Below are positions 1-8,336 of a stretch of DNA of 64,000 nt, piece after piece (position 1 is the stretch's first letter; every line of letters begins with the position of its first letter). The notes beneath the pieces are model-generated. The model searched no databases and had not been told where the DNA came from. It saw only the letters and a program-made list of their open reading frames with translations. Source of the DNA: Bacillota bacterium (GTDB lineage Bacteria; Bacillota; Clostridia; Lachnospirales; Lachnospiraceae); NCBI GenBank assembly GCA_023435895.1, contig JAEZLH010000017.1, positions 744,001 to 808,000 on the forward strand, read 5' to 3'. Both the position numbers and the translations under genes were made by a program.

Positions 1-1406
1 CGGTAGATGAAGCGATGTTAACCGGTGAGAGTATGCCGGTGGATAAAAAAATAGGCGATAAGGTATACGCTGCAAGTATTAATAAGAATGGTTTAATAAA
101 ATTTAAAGTAACCAAGGTGGGTAGCGATACCGCTTTGGCTCAAATTATAAAACTTGTTGAGGATGCGCAGAGCTCTAAGGCACCGATTGCTCAAATGGCG
201 GATGTTGTATCCGGTTATTTCGTTCCGATTGTTTGCGGGCTGGCATTATTAGCTTTCTTAGCTTGGTTCTTAACCGGTCAATCACTTGCATTTTCCATTA
301 CAATCTTTATCTCAGTACTGGTTATTGCATGTCCCTGTGCCCTTGGACTTGCTACTCCCACCGCAATTATGGTAGGAACCGGTAAAGGTGCGGAGAACGG
401 CATTCTGATTAAAGGCGGAGAAGCACTTGAAACAACCCATAAGATCAACACAATTGTTTTTGATAAAACAGGTACAATTACAGAGGGTAAGCCAGATATT
501 ACCGATGTAATAACGGCATCTGATATGGCGAGAGATCGATTGCTGCAGCTTGCAGCCTCCGCCGAAAAAGGCTCTGAGCATCCCCTTGGTGAAGCAATCG
601 TAAGAGGGGCAGAAAAAGAGGGAATTGAATTTAAACCAGTGGATCAGTTTGAAGCAATTCCGGGACATGGAATTGAAGTGGTGATTGAAGGCTTAACCAT
701 ATTAATCGGTAACAGAAAACTGATGGATGACAGAAAAATCTCTCTGGAAGGCTTAGAGAATAAATCAGACGAATTGGCATTGGAAGGAAAAACTCCCATG
801 TATGTTGCAACAGAAAATCAGCTTGCAGGTATTATCGCTGTTGCAGATGTGGTAAAAGAGAGCAGTGCTAAGGCAATTAAGAAGTTAAGATCAATGGGAA
901 TTGAAGTAGCAATGATTACCGGTGATAATCAGAAGACTGCTCAGGCGATTGCAAAACAAGTAGGCATTGATCGAGTATTAGCAGAAGTATTACCGCAGGA
1001 TAAATCCAATGAAGTGAAGAAGCTACAGGCAGAAGGACTTAAAGTGTGCATGGTGGGTGACGGAATTAACGATGCCCCTGCACTGGTTCAGGCAGACGTT
1101 GGAATTGCAATCGGCTCGGGTACCGATGTTGCTATGGAATCCGCTGACATTGTATTAATGAAGAGCGACCTGATGGATGTTCCGACCGCTATTAACCTCA
1201 GCAAGAGTACAATCCGCAATATTAAACAAAATTTATTCTGGGCATTTGGATATAATGTAGCCGGAATTCCGATCGCAGCAGGTATTTTACATCTTTTTGG
1301 AGGACCATTACTTAACCCGATTTTTGCAGCGGCAGCAATGGCTTTCAGTTCTGTTTCGGTTGTATCCAATGCGTTACGCTTAAAGAACTTTAAAGCATAT
1401 CATTAA
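1..1406 (+). CDS. copA: Copper-translocating P-type ATPase, 3' part (start lies before the window)
   Basis: P1B-type ATPase that uses ATP to export Cu(I) across the cytoplasmic membrane. The frame is open from base 3, so the gene is cut by the window edge and its N-terminal metal-binding domain and first helices are missing. Visible in order: the actuator TGES loop, the transmembrane CPC motif (IACPCALGLATPTA), the phosphorylation motif DKTGT, the SEHPLG nucleotide-binding motif typical of P1B pumps, and the hinge GDGINDAP. The final helices carry GYN and MAFSS; Tyr-Asn and Met-x2-Ser-Ser in these positions are the Cu(I) ligand signature of CopA, as against zinc or cadmium pumps. A lipoprotein gene follows after 75 bp. 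Confidence 0.93.
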   Translation, partial: VDEAMLTGESMPVDKKIGDKVYAASINKNGLIKFKVTKVGSDTALAQIIKLVEDAQSSKAPIAQMADVVSGYFVPIVCGLALLAFLAWFLTGQSLAFSITIFISVLVIACPCALGLATPTAIMVGTGKGAENGILIKGGEALETTHKINTIVFDKTGTITEGKPDITDVITASDMARDRLLQLAASAEKGSEHPLGEAIVRGAEKEGIEFKPVDQFEAIPGHGIEVVIEGLTILIGNRKLMDDRKISLEGLENKSDELALEGKTPMYVATENQLAGIIAVADVVKESSAKAIKKLRSMGIEVAMITGDNQKTAQAIAKQVGIDRVLAEVLPQDKSNEVKKLQAEGLKVCMVGDGINDAPALVQADVGIAIGSGTDVAMESADIVLMKSDLMDVPTAINLSKSTIRNIKQNLFWAFGYNVAGIPIAAGILHLFGGPLLNPIFAAAAMAFSSVSVVSNALRLKNFKAYH

Positions 1407-1481
1407 GGAAATATAAAAGTATGAAAGCGGTTAGGACGGACATTCGTGCCTGACATACTGTTGGAAAGAGGTATACGATAA

Positions 1482-2168
1482 ATGAAGAAAATATTAATTT
1501 TAGCAATATTTCTGGTCACCGTAATCAGCTTTAGCGGATGCGGTAAGCTGGACGTGATTCGCGACTATTCCATTAATTCCTTTGATAAAGTTCTTGGATT
1601 GTCAGCAGATAGATTAAAGGAGGATGTGCCGTCAGCTACCTGGTCAATCGGGGCGCCTGATAATACCGCTCGCTTTGTATGGAGTAAGGATAACAGTGCA
1701 ACGGACTTAGATGCATATCTTGAGACGGATTTAAAACCCTTTGTGGATGCAGGACTTGATGTAACAAAACTACCGGAAGGAACGGTGGTCGGAGATAAGC
1801 TTATATTAGGTACGGATTTGGGATCGGAGAAACCTGACGTGCAGAAAGGCTCTTCCGCATTAGATACCTATAAGGAAATGGTGAACTTAAATCGTAAGCA
1901 TTTGAAGTATCACGGAACACTTGACCACTTTGGAATTGACCTGGATAATGGTAATGTATTTGAATGGGCGAAAACTACTTCTACGAACGACAAGGATATT
2001 GTATTTGTATTAAATCCTCAACCATTTATTGAAGCGGGTGTAGATCCTGAGAAAATCGATGGCTGGTTATTCGCCAAGGTAGAAACTATGGATGGACATG
2101 GAAAGAAAATCAAGGTTGATAAGCTATTAAAGCCTTTTAATTTGGATAATCTGCCAAGCACAAAGTAA
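1482..2168 (+). CDS. Predicted lipoprotein of unknown function
   Basis: A 228-residue protein with a classic lipoprotein signal: MKK, a hydrophobic stretch and the lipobox ISFSGC, so Cys20 should be lipidated and the protein anchored outside the membrane. The rest is soluble and charged, with no family I recognise. Two segments look alike (WSKDNSATDLDAYLETDLKPFVDAGLD near residues 65-90 and the KDIVFVLNPQPFIEAGVDPEKIDG region near 165-190), suggesting an internal duplication of an xPFxxAGxDxxKx motif. It follows the copper pump by 75 bp with its own ribosome binding site (GGAAAGAGG). A link to metal handling would be inferred from position only. Confidence 0.7.
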   Translation: MKKILILAIFLVTVISFSGCGKLDVIRDYSINSFDKVLGLSADRLKEDVPSATWSIGAPDNTARFVWSKDNSATDLDAYLETDLKPFVDAGLDVTKLPEGTVVGDKLILGTDLGSEKPDVQKGSSALDTYKEMVNLNRKHLKYHGTLDHFGIDLDNGNVFEWAKTTSTNDKDIVFVLNPQPFIEAGVDPEKIDGWLFAKVETMDGHGKKIKVDKLLKPFNLDNLPSTK

Positions 2169-2275
2169 ATAGGGATTGTGAATAGAATAAATAGTTAGTA
2201 TAATTTTAAATAATAGGAAGAGATGGTTATTGGTAAATCTTCTATTTTATGAATAAGATCAGGGAGGAAAAGTCC

Positions 2276-2323
2276 ATGGATACGTGGAAACGATTTCTTA
2301 CTGGTCTTATGCGTTACTTATAG
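2276..2323 (+). CDS. Possible 15-residue small peptide
   Basis: A short frame reading MDTWKRFLTGLMRYL directly after a strong ribosome binding site (AGGGAGGAAAA, 4 bases before the ATG). The peptide is cationic and could form an amphipathic helix. It lies in the 266 bp between the lipoprotein and the response regulator. It could be a leader peptide, a small membrane-active peptide, or the remnant of a longer gene. The good binding site is the only support. Confidence 0.3.
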   Translation: MDTWKRFLTGLMRYL

Positions 2324-2434
2324 ATTACGCGAAGTAATGATGCAGAGTACAAATCATAGATAGTATTTGGCGATTCTGAGAGGAGATGCTTGGGATTTGC
2401 TGTTTAAGGAAGCTAATTAATTGGAGGCAGCGGA

Positions 2435-3142
2435 ATGAGTGGTCAGATTAAAAAAGTATTAGTTGTGGAAGATGAAGAAAAGATAGCAAGTGTTGTAATA
2501 TCCTTTTTGGAAACAAAGGGATTTCATACGGTATGGGCAAAGGATGGATGGCAAGCCATCGAATTGTTTGATAATGAGAATATCACCATGATTTTATTAG
2601 ACTTAATGCTTCCGCTGATTTCAGGAGAGGAAGTATGTAAGATTATTCGAAAGAAATCGCGAGTTCCGATTATTATGCTAACTGCTAAGTCCGATGAAGC
2701 TGATTTGTTGAATGGATTGGGCAACGGTGCAGATGATTATATTACCAAGCCCTTTAGTTTGAAAGCCTTATATGCCAGAATGGAGGCGGTTCTTCGAAGA
2801 TCCTCTGATGATATAGAGGCATTAGTAAATAAAGCATCCTATAACAAGGGCGATTTGGAGGTTGATTTTGTTAGCCGTATTGTTACGAAAGGGAAAGAAG
2901 AGGTAAAACTTACACCGAATGAATATAAGATATTGATTACACTAATTAAATATCCGAATAAAGTGTTTACAAGGGATGAATTAATAGCGTCTGCCTTTGG
3001 AGATGAGTTTGAGGGGTATGACAGAACCATTGACAGCCATATCAAGAATTTACGGCAAAAAATCGAAAGTGATCCCAAAAAGCCTGTCTATGTAAAAACA
3101 ATCCATGGTGTGGGCTATAAATTCGGTGGTGACCTATTCTAG
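2435..3142 (+). CDS. OmpR/PhoB-family response regulator
   Basis: Two-component transcription factor of 235 residues. The receiver domain (about 6-120) has acidic residues Glu12-Asp13, the phospho-acceptor Asp56 in ILLDLMLP, Thr in MLTAKSDE and Lys in YITKPF. The C-terminal winged helix (about 135-233) is of the OmpR type, with LTPNEYKILITLIKYPNKVFTR and HIKNLRQKIE ending in HGVGYKF. The ribosome binding site TTGGAGG is well placed. Its partner kinase starts 159 bp downstream in the same direction. Targets cannot be told from the sequence; the flanking copper pump and potassium importer are candidates only by position. Confidence 0.93.
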   Translation: MSGQIKKVLVVEDEEKIASVVISFLETKGFHTVWAKDGWQAIELFDNENITMILLDLMLPLISGEEVCKIIRKKSRVPIIMLTAKSDEADLLNGLGNGADDYITKPFSLKALYARMEAVLRRSSDDIEALVNKASYNKGDLEVDFVSRIVTKGKEEVKLTPNEYKILITLIKYPNKVFTRDELIASAFGDEFEGYDRTIDSHIKNLRQKIESDPKKPVYVKTIHGVGYKFGGDLF

Positions 3143-3301
3143 CTAATTAACAGGTAATTGTTCTGGTTACGACAGGATGGAGATATTTGCTGATTGGGAG
3201 GTAAACTCAAAGGAGAGTTGAAGCGAAGAAATTTGTAGCTTCTGTGTATACAATTTCAGCAATATTTTTCATATTTACTTATTCAGGAAGGAGGAGAGGG
3301 A

Positions 3302-4690
3302 TTGAAGAGGAGTTTAAAAACACAGCTATCTCTTACCATATTGACGATTGTGCTTGCAACAGTAGCAATTGTCAGTGTGCTTTCTAATTATTTTATTAAT
3401 AAGCAATTTACGGATTATATTACAAGGCAGCAGGAATTAAAAAAGCAAATTATAATATCCAGTATTAGCAAGCAATATTCCGATAAAAATCATCATTGGA
3501 ATATGGACTATGTTCATGCTATTGGTATGAACTCCATATATGAGGGATATATCATAAAGGTATATGATGATAAGAATCAGATATTGTGGGATGCGCAATC
3601 CCACGATATGAATCTATGCAATCAGATTATGAATGATATATCAAACAGAATGCAGATCCAATATCCTCAGATTAATGGTCAGTTTAAGGCGATGAGTTAC
3701 CCGATGATGATGAATAATCAAAAGATAGGAACAGTCAGTATTAGCTATTTTGGACCCTTCTTTTTGAATGAAAACGAATTCAAATTCCTTCACTCTCTGA
3801 ATACAATATTGGTGGGAGTTGCAATTTTTTCACTTATATTATCCGCATTTGTGGGGCAATTGCTGGCTAGAAGGATCAGCTCACCCATTCTTAAGACGGT
3901 AGAGGCTACCAAGCAGATTGCAGACGGAAATTATGGGGTTCGTATGGAAGAGGAAAGTAATACCTCTGAGATCACCCTACTGATGGAATCGGTCAATCAT
4001 CTGGCCGGATCTCTTGAAACATTGGAGCGGCTGCGTAAGCAGCTTACAGAAGATGTTGCTCATGAACTACGAACACCAATTACCATATTGCAGTCCCATC
4101 TGGAGGCTATGGCCGAGGGGATATGGGAGCCGACACCGGAGAGGTTAGAAGGGTGCTATGATGAAGTGCTTCGAATTGGAAAATTAGTAGGGGATCTAGA
4201 AAAGCTGGCAAGGATTGAAAGCGAGAACCTGATTTTGAATAAGCAGCTGGTTTCCCTTGATGACATGGTGGAAAGAACCGTATCCAATTTTCAAACAGAA
4301 TTAATGTCAAAAAATATTGATTTGGAGATTAGGGGTTCTTCGGTAAGCTTACAAGGAGACCAGGATAGAATCAGACAGGTTATTGTAAATCTTCTGTCCA
4401 ATGCAATCAAATATTCAGGTGAGAATAGCCATATACTGATTGAATTTTTTGAGAATGAAACAGAAGCCGGATTTGTGGTTCAAGACAGCGGAATCGGTAT
4501 CCCTGAAGAGGAGCTTCCTTATGTATTTGAGCGTTTTTACCGTGCGGATAAATCAAGAAACCGTTCTACAGGGGGTTCCGGTATTGGATTGACCATTGTA
4601 AAAGCAATCGTAGAAGCACATGGTGGTAAGGTTATAGCAGAAAGTGAACTGAATATAGGCAGTAAATTTACCGTTTATTTGCCAAAATAA
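3302..4690 (+). CDS. Membrane sensor histidine kinase (BaeS-like)
   Basis: A 462-residue kinase that starts with TTG after AGGAAGGAGGAGAGG. It has an N-terminal membrane helix (about 8-28), an extracytoplasmic sensor region to about 160, a second helix (about 165-188), a HAMP linker beginning RRISSPI, a dimerisation/phospho-acceptor helix with EDVAHELRTPI (His254) and a HATPase domain with N box NLLSNAIKYS, G1 DSGIGIPEEE, F box FERFYR and G2 GGSGIGL. All catalytic motifs are intact. It pairs with the upstream OmpR-type regulator. A 100 bp palindrome lies just after the gene and may end the transcript. The signal sensed is unknown. Confidence 0.93.
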   Translation: MKRSLKTQLSLTILTIVLATVAIVSVLSNYFINKQFTDYITRQQELKKQIIISSISKQYSDKNHHWNMDYVHAIGMNSIYEGYIIKVYDDKNQILWDAQSHDMNLCNQIMNDISNRMQIQYPQINGQFKAMSYPMMMNNQKIGTVSISYFGPFFLNENEFKFLHSLNTILVGVAIFSLILSAFVGQLLARRISSPILKTVEATKQIADGNYGVRMEEESNTSEITLLMESVNHLAGSLETLERLRKQLTEDVAHELRTPITILQSHLEAMAEGIWEPTPERLEGCYDEVLRIGKLVGDLEKLARIESENLILNKQLVSLDDMVERTVSNFQTELMSKNIDLEIRGSSVSLQGDQDRIRQVIVNLLSNAIKYSGENSHILIEFFENETEAGFVVQDSGIGIPEEELPYVFERFYRADKSRNRSTGGSGIGLTIVKAIVEAHGGKVIAESELNIGSKFTVYLPK

Positions 4691-4706
4691 AAATTTAGAT
4701 TACTGG

Positions 4707-4806
4707 GAAGCTCTGAATAATATTCTTTGTTAATGAAATTGTTACATGTTAAACAGTGTTATAAATATAACAATTCATTATTTTTATGAGAATTATTCAG
4801 TGCTTC
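4707..4806. repeat. 100 bp imperfect palindrome
   Basis: The ends GAAGCTCTGAATAAT (4707-4721) and ATTATTCAGTGCTTC (4792-4806) are 15 bp inverted repeats with one mismatch. Inside, TAATGAAATTGTTA faces TAACAATTCATTA as a second, near-perfect pair. The whole segment could fold into one long hairpin followed by TTTTATT, so it may terminate the kinase transcript. Its symmetric, multi-arm form also fits a small non-autonomous mobile element (MITE-like). Confidence 0.6.
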
Positions 4807-4901
4807 TTTTATTGTTCAGGAGATTACTCTGATAGCTTGGCTTCAAAACAAGAAATTATTTATATAATTTATTACAATATCTTTAGGTAAAACAAAAAAC
4901 A

Positions 4902-4930
4902 TTTACACCATCTTAACACAGGACATTATA
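4902..4930 (+). promoter_or_regulatory. Candidate promoter of the potassium importer gene
   Basis: TTTACA (4902-4907), a 17 bp spacer and ATTATA (4925-4930), giving a leader of about 80 bases before the ATG at 5019. Genes of this family in Bacillus are often behind a c-di-AMP (ydaO) riboswitch; the leader here is too short for one and I see none of its conserved sequence. Confidence 0.5.
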
Positions 4931-5018
4931 TAATGATAAATCGCTAATACTAGTTTTATCAAATAGTGTTTTTAGAAAGATTTTAGTCATGTTTTGTGTA
5001 TAAGAGGAGAGAAAGTAA

Positions 5019-6896
5019 ATGAACATCAAAAACATATTATTGGGAAAGCCGCTAAAAAACAATGAAATAGCTCACGAAAAGCTTTCACGTATTTGGGGAC
5101 TTCCTATTATGGCAAGTGATGCAGTATCATCGGTTGCGTATGCCATTGAAGAGATATTGCTCATATTATTACCGGCTATGGGTATTTTAGCATTTCATAC
5201 CTTACCGTTTATAGTTTTACCGATTCTTTTGTTACTAATTATATTGGTAGTATCCTATTCACAGATTATAGAGCATTATCCTAATGGCGGTGGCTCCTAT
5301 GCCGTGGCTCAAGAAAATATCGGGAAAACGGCATCTATGCTGTCGGCTGCTGCTCTGACCATTGACTATATTATGACAGTTGCAGTAAGTATTTCATCTT
5401 CTACCGCAGCATTATCCTCCGCATTTCCGGTGATTCATACCTATAAGGTTGAGGTATCATTAGTATGTGTGGCATTGATTACTTTAATTAATCTAAGAGG
5501 AGTAAAGGAGGCTTCCAAGGTATTTGGTCTACCTACGTATATTTTTATTTTTTCAATGATTACTTTAATTGTATGTGGATTGTTCCGATTATTCACCGGC
5601 ACCTTACATCCAATTGATTATGGCACATCCTCTATTCTTAATAAAGAGACGATTGATGGTATTGGAGTTTTATTTATATTGAAAGCATTTTCATCCGGGT
5701 GTACTGCGATGTCAGGAGTTGAAGCCGTAAGCAATGCGGTACCGAGCTTTGCAGAGCCATCCAGAAGAAATGCTAAGCATATACTTTTTATGCTTGGTGC
5801 AATTATTTGTTTTATTATTGGAGGAACATCCATATTGGCATGTAATCTTCAAGTGCAACCGATTGAAGGACATACGGTTTTATCACAAATAACCTCTGCG
5901 GTATTTGGTAATTCGTTTATGTACTATGTAATTCAATTATTTACATCTTTAATTTTAATATTAGCAGCAAATACTGCATATAATGGTCTACCTCAACTAT
6001 TATATATTCTGGCTCATGATGGCTATGTTCCCAGACAATTTTCTTCAAGGGGAACCAAGCTCAGCTTTTCAAACGGAATTATTTTTATTTTTATTGCAGC
6101 ATCCCTATTGATTATCGGATTTAAAAGTGATACCCATATGTTGATTCCACTGTATTCGGTAGGTGTATTTGTATCCTTTACCATTGCTCAATACGGTATG
6201 TTTAAAAAGTGGCGTACCCTGAAGGAAAAGGGATGGCAATATAAATGTTGGATTAACGGCGTTGGAGCGATTGTAACCTTAGTTGTATCAATTATTGTAT
6301 TCAGCACTAAATTTATGGATGGTGCATGGATATTGGGAATTGTTACACCTCTATTGATGTTGGTAATGTATGTTATTAACAGACACTATAACCATATAGG
6401 GAAGGAATTGTATTTGGGAGAGTACGCACCCTATTATGATAAAGGAGGAGTTGCGTCCACACAATGTATTCTTTTGGTTCATGACATTAACAAACCCTTC
6501 CTTAAGGCAATCAACTATGCGAACTCTATCTCGAATGACATTACAGCGCTCCATGTTTGCAGGCATTCTGAGCATGCTCAAAAGCTGAGAGATGACTGGA
6601 AAAGACTGAATATTCCTTATAAACTGGAAATAATCGAGACGCCCTACCGTGATATTATCAAACCCATGGATGACTATTTATGGGAAAGGGAGAAGAAGCT
6701 TAAGCATGGTGAAAATATATCGGTTATCGTAATTAAGTTTGTGAGTGCTCATTGGTATGATGGAATTTTGCACAACCAAACTACGTACTTCTTTAGCCAG
6801 CATTTAAGCAAACATAAGAATGTATCTACTGTAATTTTACCGTTCCATTATACTCTTAGTGAAAAGATTAAAGAGAATTGTGAGTGCATGAAATAA
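5019..6896 (+). CDS. kimA: KimA-type potassium importer (APC superfamily, KUP-like)
   Basis: A 625-residue membrane transporter. The N-terminus LSRIWGLPIMASDAVSSVAYAIEEILL and the segment YPNGGGSYAVAQENIG are typical of KimA (formerly YdaO) of Bacillus, a proton-coupled high-affinity potassium importer. About twelve membrane helices span residues 30-460, followed by a cytoplasmic domain of about 160 residues, as in KimA. KimA proteins are inhibited by c-di-AMP; that is family knowledge and cannot be read here. The gene stands alone with its own candidate promoter. A less specific APC amino-acid permease is the alternative; the N-terminal motif and length favour KimA. Confidence 0.8.
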   Translation: MNIKNILLGKPLKNNEIAHEKLSRIWGLPIMASDAVSSVAYAIEEILLILLPAMGILAFHTLPFIVLPILLLLIILVVSYSQIIEHYPNGGGSYAVAQENIGKTASMLSAAALTIDYIMTVAVSISSSTAALSSAFPVIHTYKVEVSLVCVALITLINLRGVKEASKVFGLPTYIFIFSMITLIVCGLFRLFTGTLHPIDYGTSSILNKETIDGIGVLFILKAFSSGCTAMSGVEAVSNAVPSFAEPSRRNAKHILFMLGAIICFIIGGTSILACNLQVQPIEGHTVLSQITSAVFGNSFMYYVIQLFTSLILILAANTAYNGLPQLLYILAHDGYVPRQFSSRGTKLSFSNGIIFIFIAASLLIIGFKSDTHMLIPLYSVGVFVSFTIAQYGMFKKWRTLKEKGWQYKCWINGVGAIVTLVVSIIVFSTKFMDGAWILGIVTPLLMLVMYVINRHYNHIGKELYLGEYAPYYDKGGVASTQCILLVHDINKPFLKAINYANSISNDITALHVCRHSEHAQKLRDDWKRLNIPYKLEIIETPYRDIIKPMDDYLWEREKKLKHGENISVIVIKFVSAHWYDGILHNQTTYFFSQHLSKHKNVSTVILPFHYTLSEKIKENCECMK

Positions 6897-7025
6897 AGAC
6901 AGCATAATGTGAACTATGAGAACTCACCAGTTAAAGATTATAAAATTTATGAACTTAAAAATCATAGAGATGGTGAGTATTTGAGATAAAAGCTTTAGAC
7001 TAATAGATACTCCACATAATAAAAG

Positions 7026-7091
7026 AGCCGCTAAATTCAGCGCCAGCGAATGAGGATTTCGCTAAGACGTTTGAAATTAAGCGGCTTTTTT
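7026..7091. terminator. Bidirectional terminator between kimA and the LacI gene
   Basis: AGCCGCTAAATTCA pairs with TGAAATTAAGCGGCT, with a small inner hairpin AGCGAA/TTTCGCT, followed by TTTTTT on the plus strand and preceded by AAAAG (TTTT on the minus strand). It serves two convergent genes. Confidence 0.85.
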
Positions 7092-7108
7092 CACGGTCAA
7101 GTGGGGCA

Positions 7109-8125
7109 TTAATCAATCTGTGTAGGGCTTTGCTTAAGCATGGTGGTTGCTCGTTCAATAATCACAGGAGAAAGAACAGTTTTTGATACTAATTTTGATT
7201 TTCCACCGATGATATCCAAAAGGAGTGATACACCACAGCGCCCCATTTCTTCAGTAGGCTGTTTGACCGTACTCATTGGAGGATGAAGCTGAGCAGTAAA
7301 AGGATGATCATCATAGCCGATAATAGAAAGCTGTTCAGGAACCGAGATTCCCGCCTCTCTGGCTGCATCTAAAACTCCAAAAGCAATATTATCATCACCT
7401 GCAAATACACCCTCAGGCAGGCACCCAGAAGAAATCCAGTTTTTGGCAGCAACATAGCCGCACTCAACCTTAAAATCACCTTCAATTAACAGGGAAGGAT
7501 CAATAGGAATATGATAATCCTTCAAGGCCTGAACATATCCTTCCATTCTTTCTCTACTGGATTCGAAGATTTTATCACCTGTAATGTGAGCAATTCTCTT
7601 TGCTCCACTCTTTATTAGTACTTCCGTAGCTTCATAGCCTCCACGATAATTGTCAACAGTCACGGTGGGAACCTTAACATCAATTTGATGGAGGTCAAGA
7701 AAAACCATGGGGGTATTTCTCTTCTTTAACTCTTTTAAAAAATCCATATCAAGCAGGGGATTCATAATAAGAAGTCCATCCACCCTGTCACCAATAAAGG
7801 TTCCCATTTCTTCTAGGGAACGCAGATTGGAGGCGGTGGAAATTGCTAGAAGCATACCTTTTTCCTTCAAAGCCTCTTCCACAGAAGACATCACATCCGT
7901 CATAAAAGCATCTACATAATTGGGTAATAATAAACCAATCATGCCTGTTTTCCCTTTGGCAAGGGTTCTGGCTGCTGCATTAGGGATATAATTAAGTTCT
8001 TTTATCGCCTTAAGTACCTTTTCGCGATTAGCTGCTTTTACACTTGGATAATTATTTAATACGCGGGATACCGTTACAACGGATAATCCTGTTTTTCTTG
8101 CGATATCATAGATGCTTGCTGGCAT
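7109..8125 (-). CDS. LacI-family transcriptional repressor of the adjacent sugar operon
   Basis: A 338-residue regulator. The N-terminal helix-turn-helix and hinge (SIYDIARKTGLSVVTVSRVLNN, then YIPNAAARTLAKG) are typical of the LacI/GalR family. The rest is a periplasmic-binding-protein-like effector domain starting TGMIGLLLPN. It is transcribed away from the PIG-L/GPH/kinase/GH4 operon and shares its intergenic region, where two matching operator-like sites lie. One covers the operon promoter and the other lies in this gene's own leader, so it probably represses both. The effector is likely the operon's sugar or a breakdown product (inference). The ribosome binding site is AAGGAGT. Confidence 0.93.
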   Translation of the reverse strand: MPASIYDIARKTGLSVVTVSRVLNNYPSVKAANREKVLKAIKELNYIPNAAARTLAKGKTGMIGLLLPNYVDAFMTDVMSSVEEALKEKGMLLAISTASNLRSLEEMGTFIGDRVDGLLIMNPLLDMDFLKELKKRNTPMVFLDLHQIDVKVPTVTVDNYRGGYEATEVLIKSGAKRIAHITGDKIFESSRERMEGYVQALKDYHIPIDPSLLIEGDFKVECGYVAAKNWISSGCLPEGVFAGDDNIAFGVLDAAREAGISVPEQLSIIGYDDHPFTAQLHPPMSTVKQPTEEMGRCGVSLLLDIIGGKSKLVSKTVLSPVIIERATTMLKQSPTQID

Positions 8126-8141
8126 AAAACTACTCCTTATA

Positions 8142-8156
8142 GTTAAAACGGTTATA
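8142..8156. promoter_or_regulatory. Operator-like site O1 in the LacI gene leader
   Basis: GTTAAAACGGTTATA, matching 12 of 15 positions of the site at 8254-8268. It lies about 50 bases downstream of the predicted LacI transcription start, where a bound repressor would act as a roadblock, giving autoregulation. Confidence 0.55.
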
Positions 8157-8212
8157 CTTTGTGATTTGGTAAAATAATTTGACTGTATAGAGAAATTACT
8201 AAGTATTTTTAT

Positions 8213-8241
8213 AGTATATTACAATAAAAACTTCATGTAAA
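8213..8241 (-). promoter_or_regulatory. Promoter of the LacI-family gene
   Basis: Read on the minus strand: TTTACA (8241-8236), a 17 bp spacer and TATACT (8218-8213). This near-consensus sigma-A promoter faces away from the sugar operon promoter. Confidence 0.7.
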
Positions 8242-8253
8242 CATAATAAATTA

Positions 8254-8268
8254 GTTAAAGCGGTTTAA
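8254..8268. promoter_or_regulatory. Operator-like site O2 abutting the sugar operon promoter
   Basis: GTTAAAGCGGTTTAA, a symmetric TTAAA-x-TTTAA site with the central CG typical of LacI-family operators. It ends directly against the -35 element (TTGACA, 8269-8274), so repressor and RNA polymerase should exclude each other. Confidence 0.65.
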
Positions 8269-8297
8269 TTGACAGTAAATGTATTACGTGCTAGAAT
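8269..8297 (+). promoter_or_regulatory. Promoter of the PIG-L/GPH/kinase/GH4 operon
   Basis: TTGACA (8269-8274), a 17 bp spacer and TAGAAT (8292-8297), nearly perfect sigma-A elements. The start would fall near 8304, which makes an ATG at 8313 almost leaderless and supports translation from 8337. Confidence 0.85.
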
Positions 8298-8336
8298 TTT
8301 GTAATAGAACAAATGAATTGTGAGGGAGGAAATTTT

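Noticed and set aside
4811..5018. c-di-AMP (ydaO) riboswitch before kimA
   Set aside because: The leader after the promoter is about 80 bases, too short, and the conserved riboswitch sequence is absent.
6922..6978. Inverted repeat ACTCACCA/TGGTGAGT after kimA
   Set aside because: Arms are 8 bp with a 41-base loop and no T-run; too weak to call next to the strong terminator at 7026-7091.
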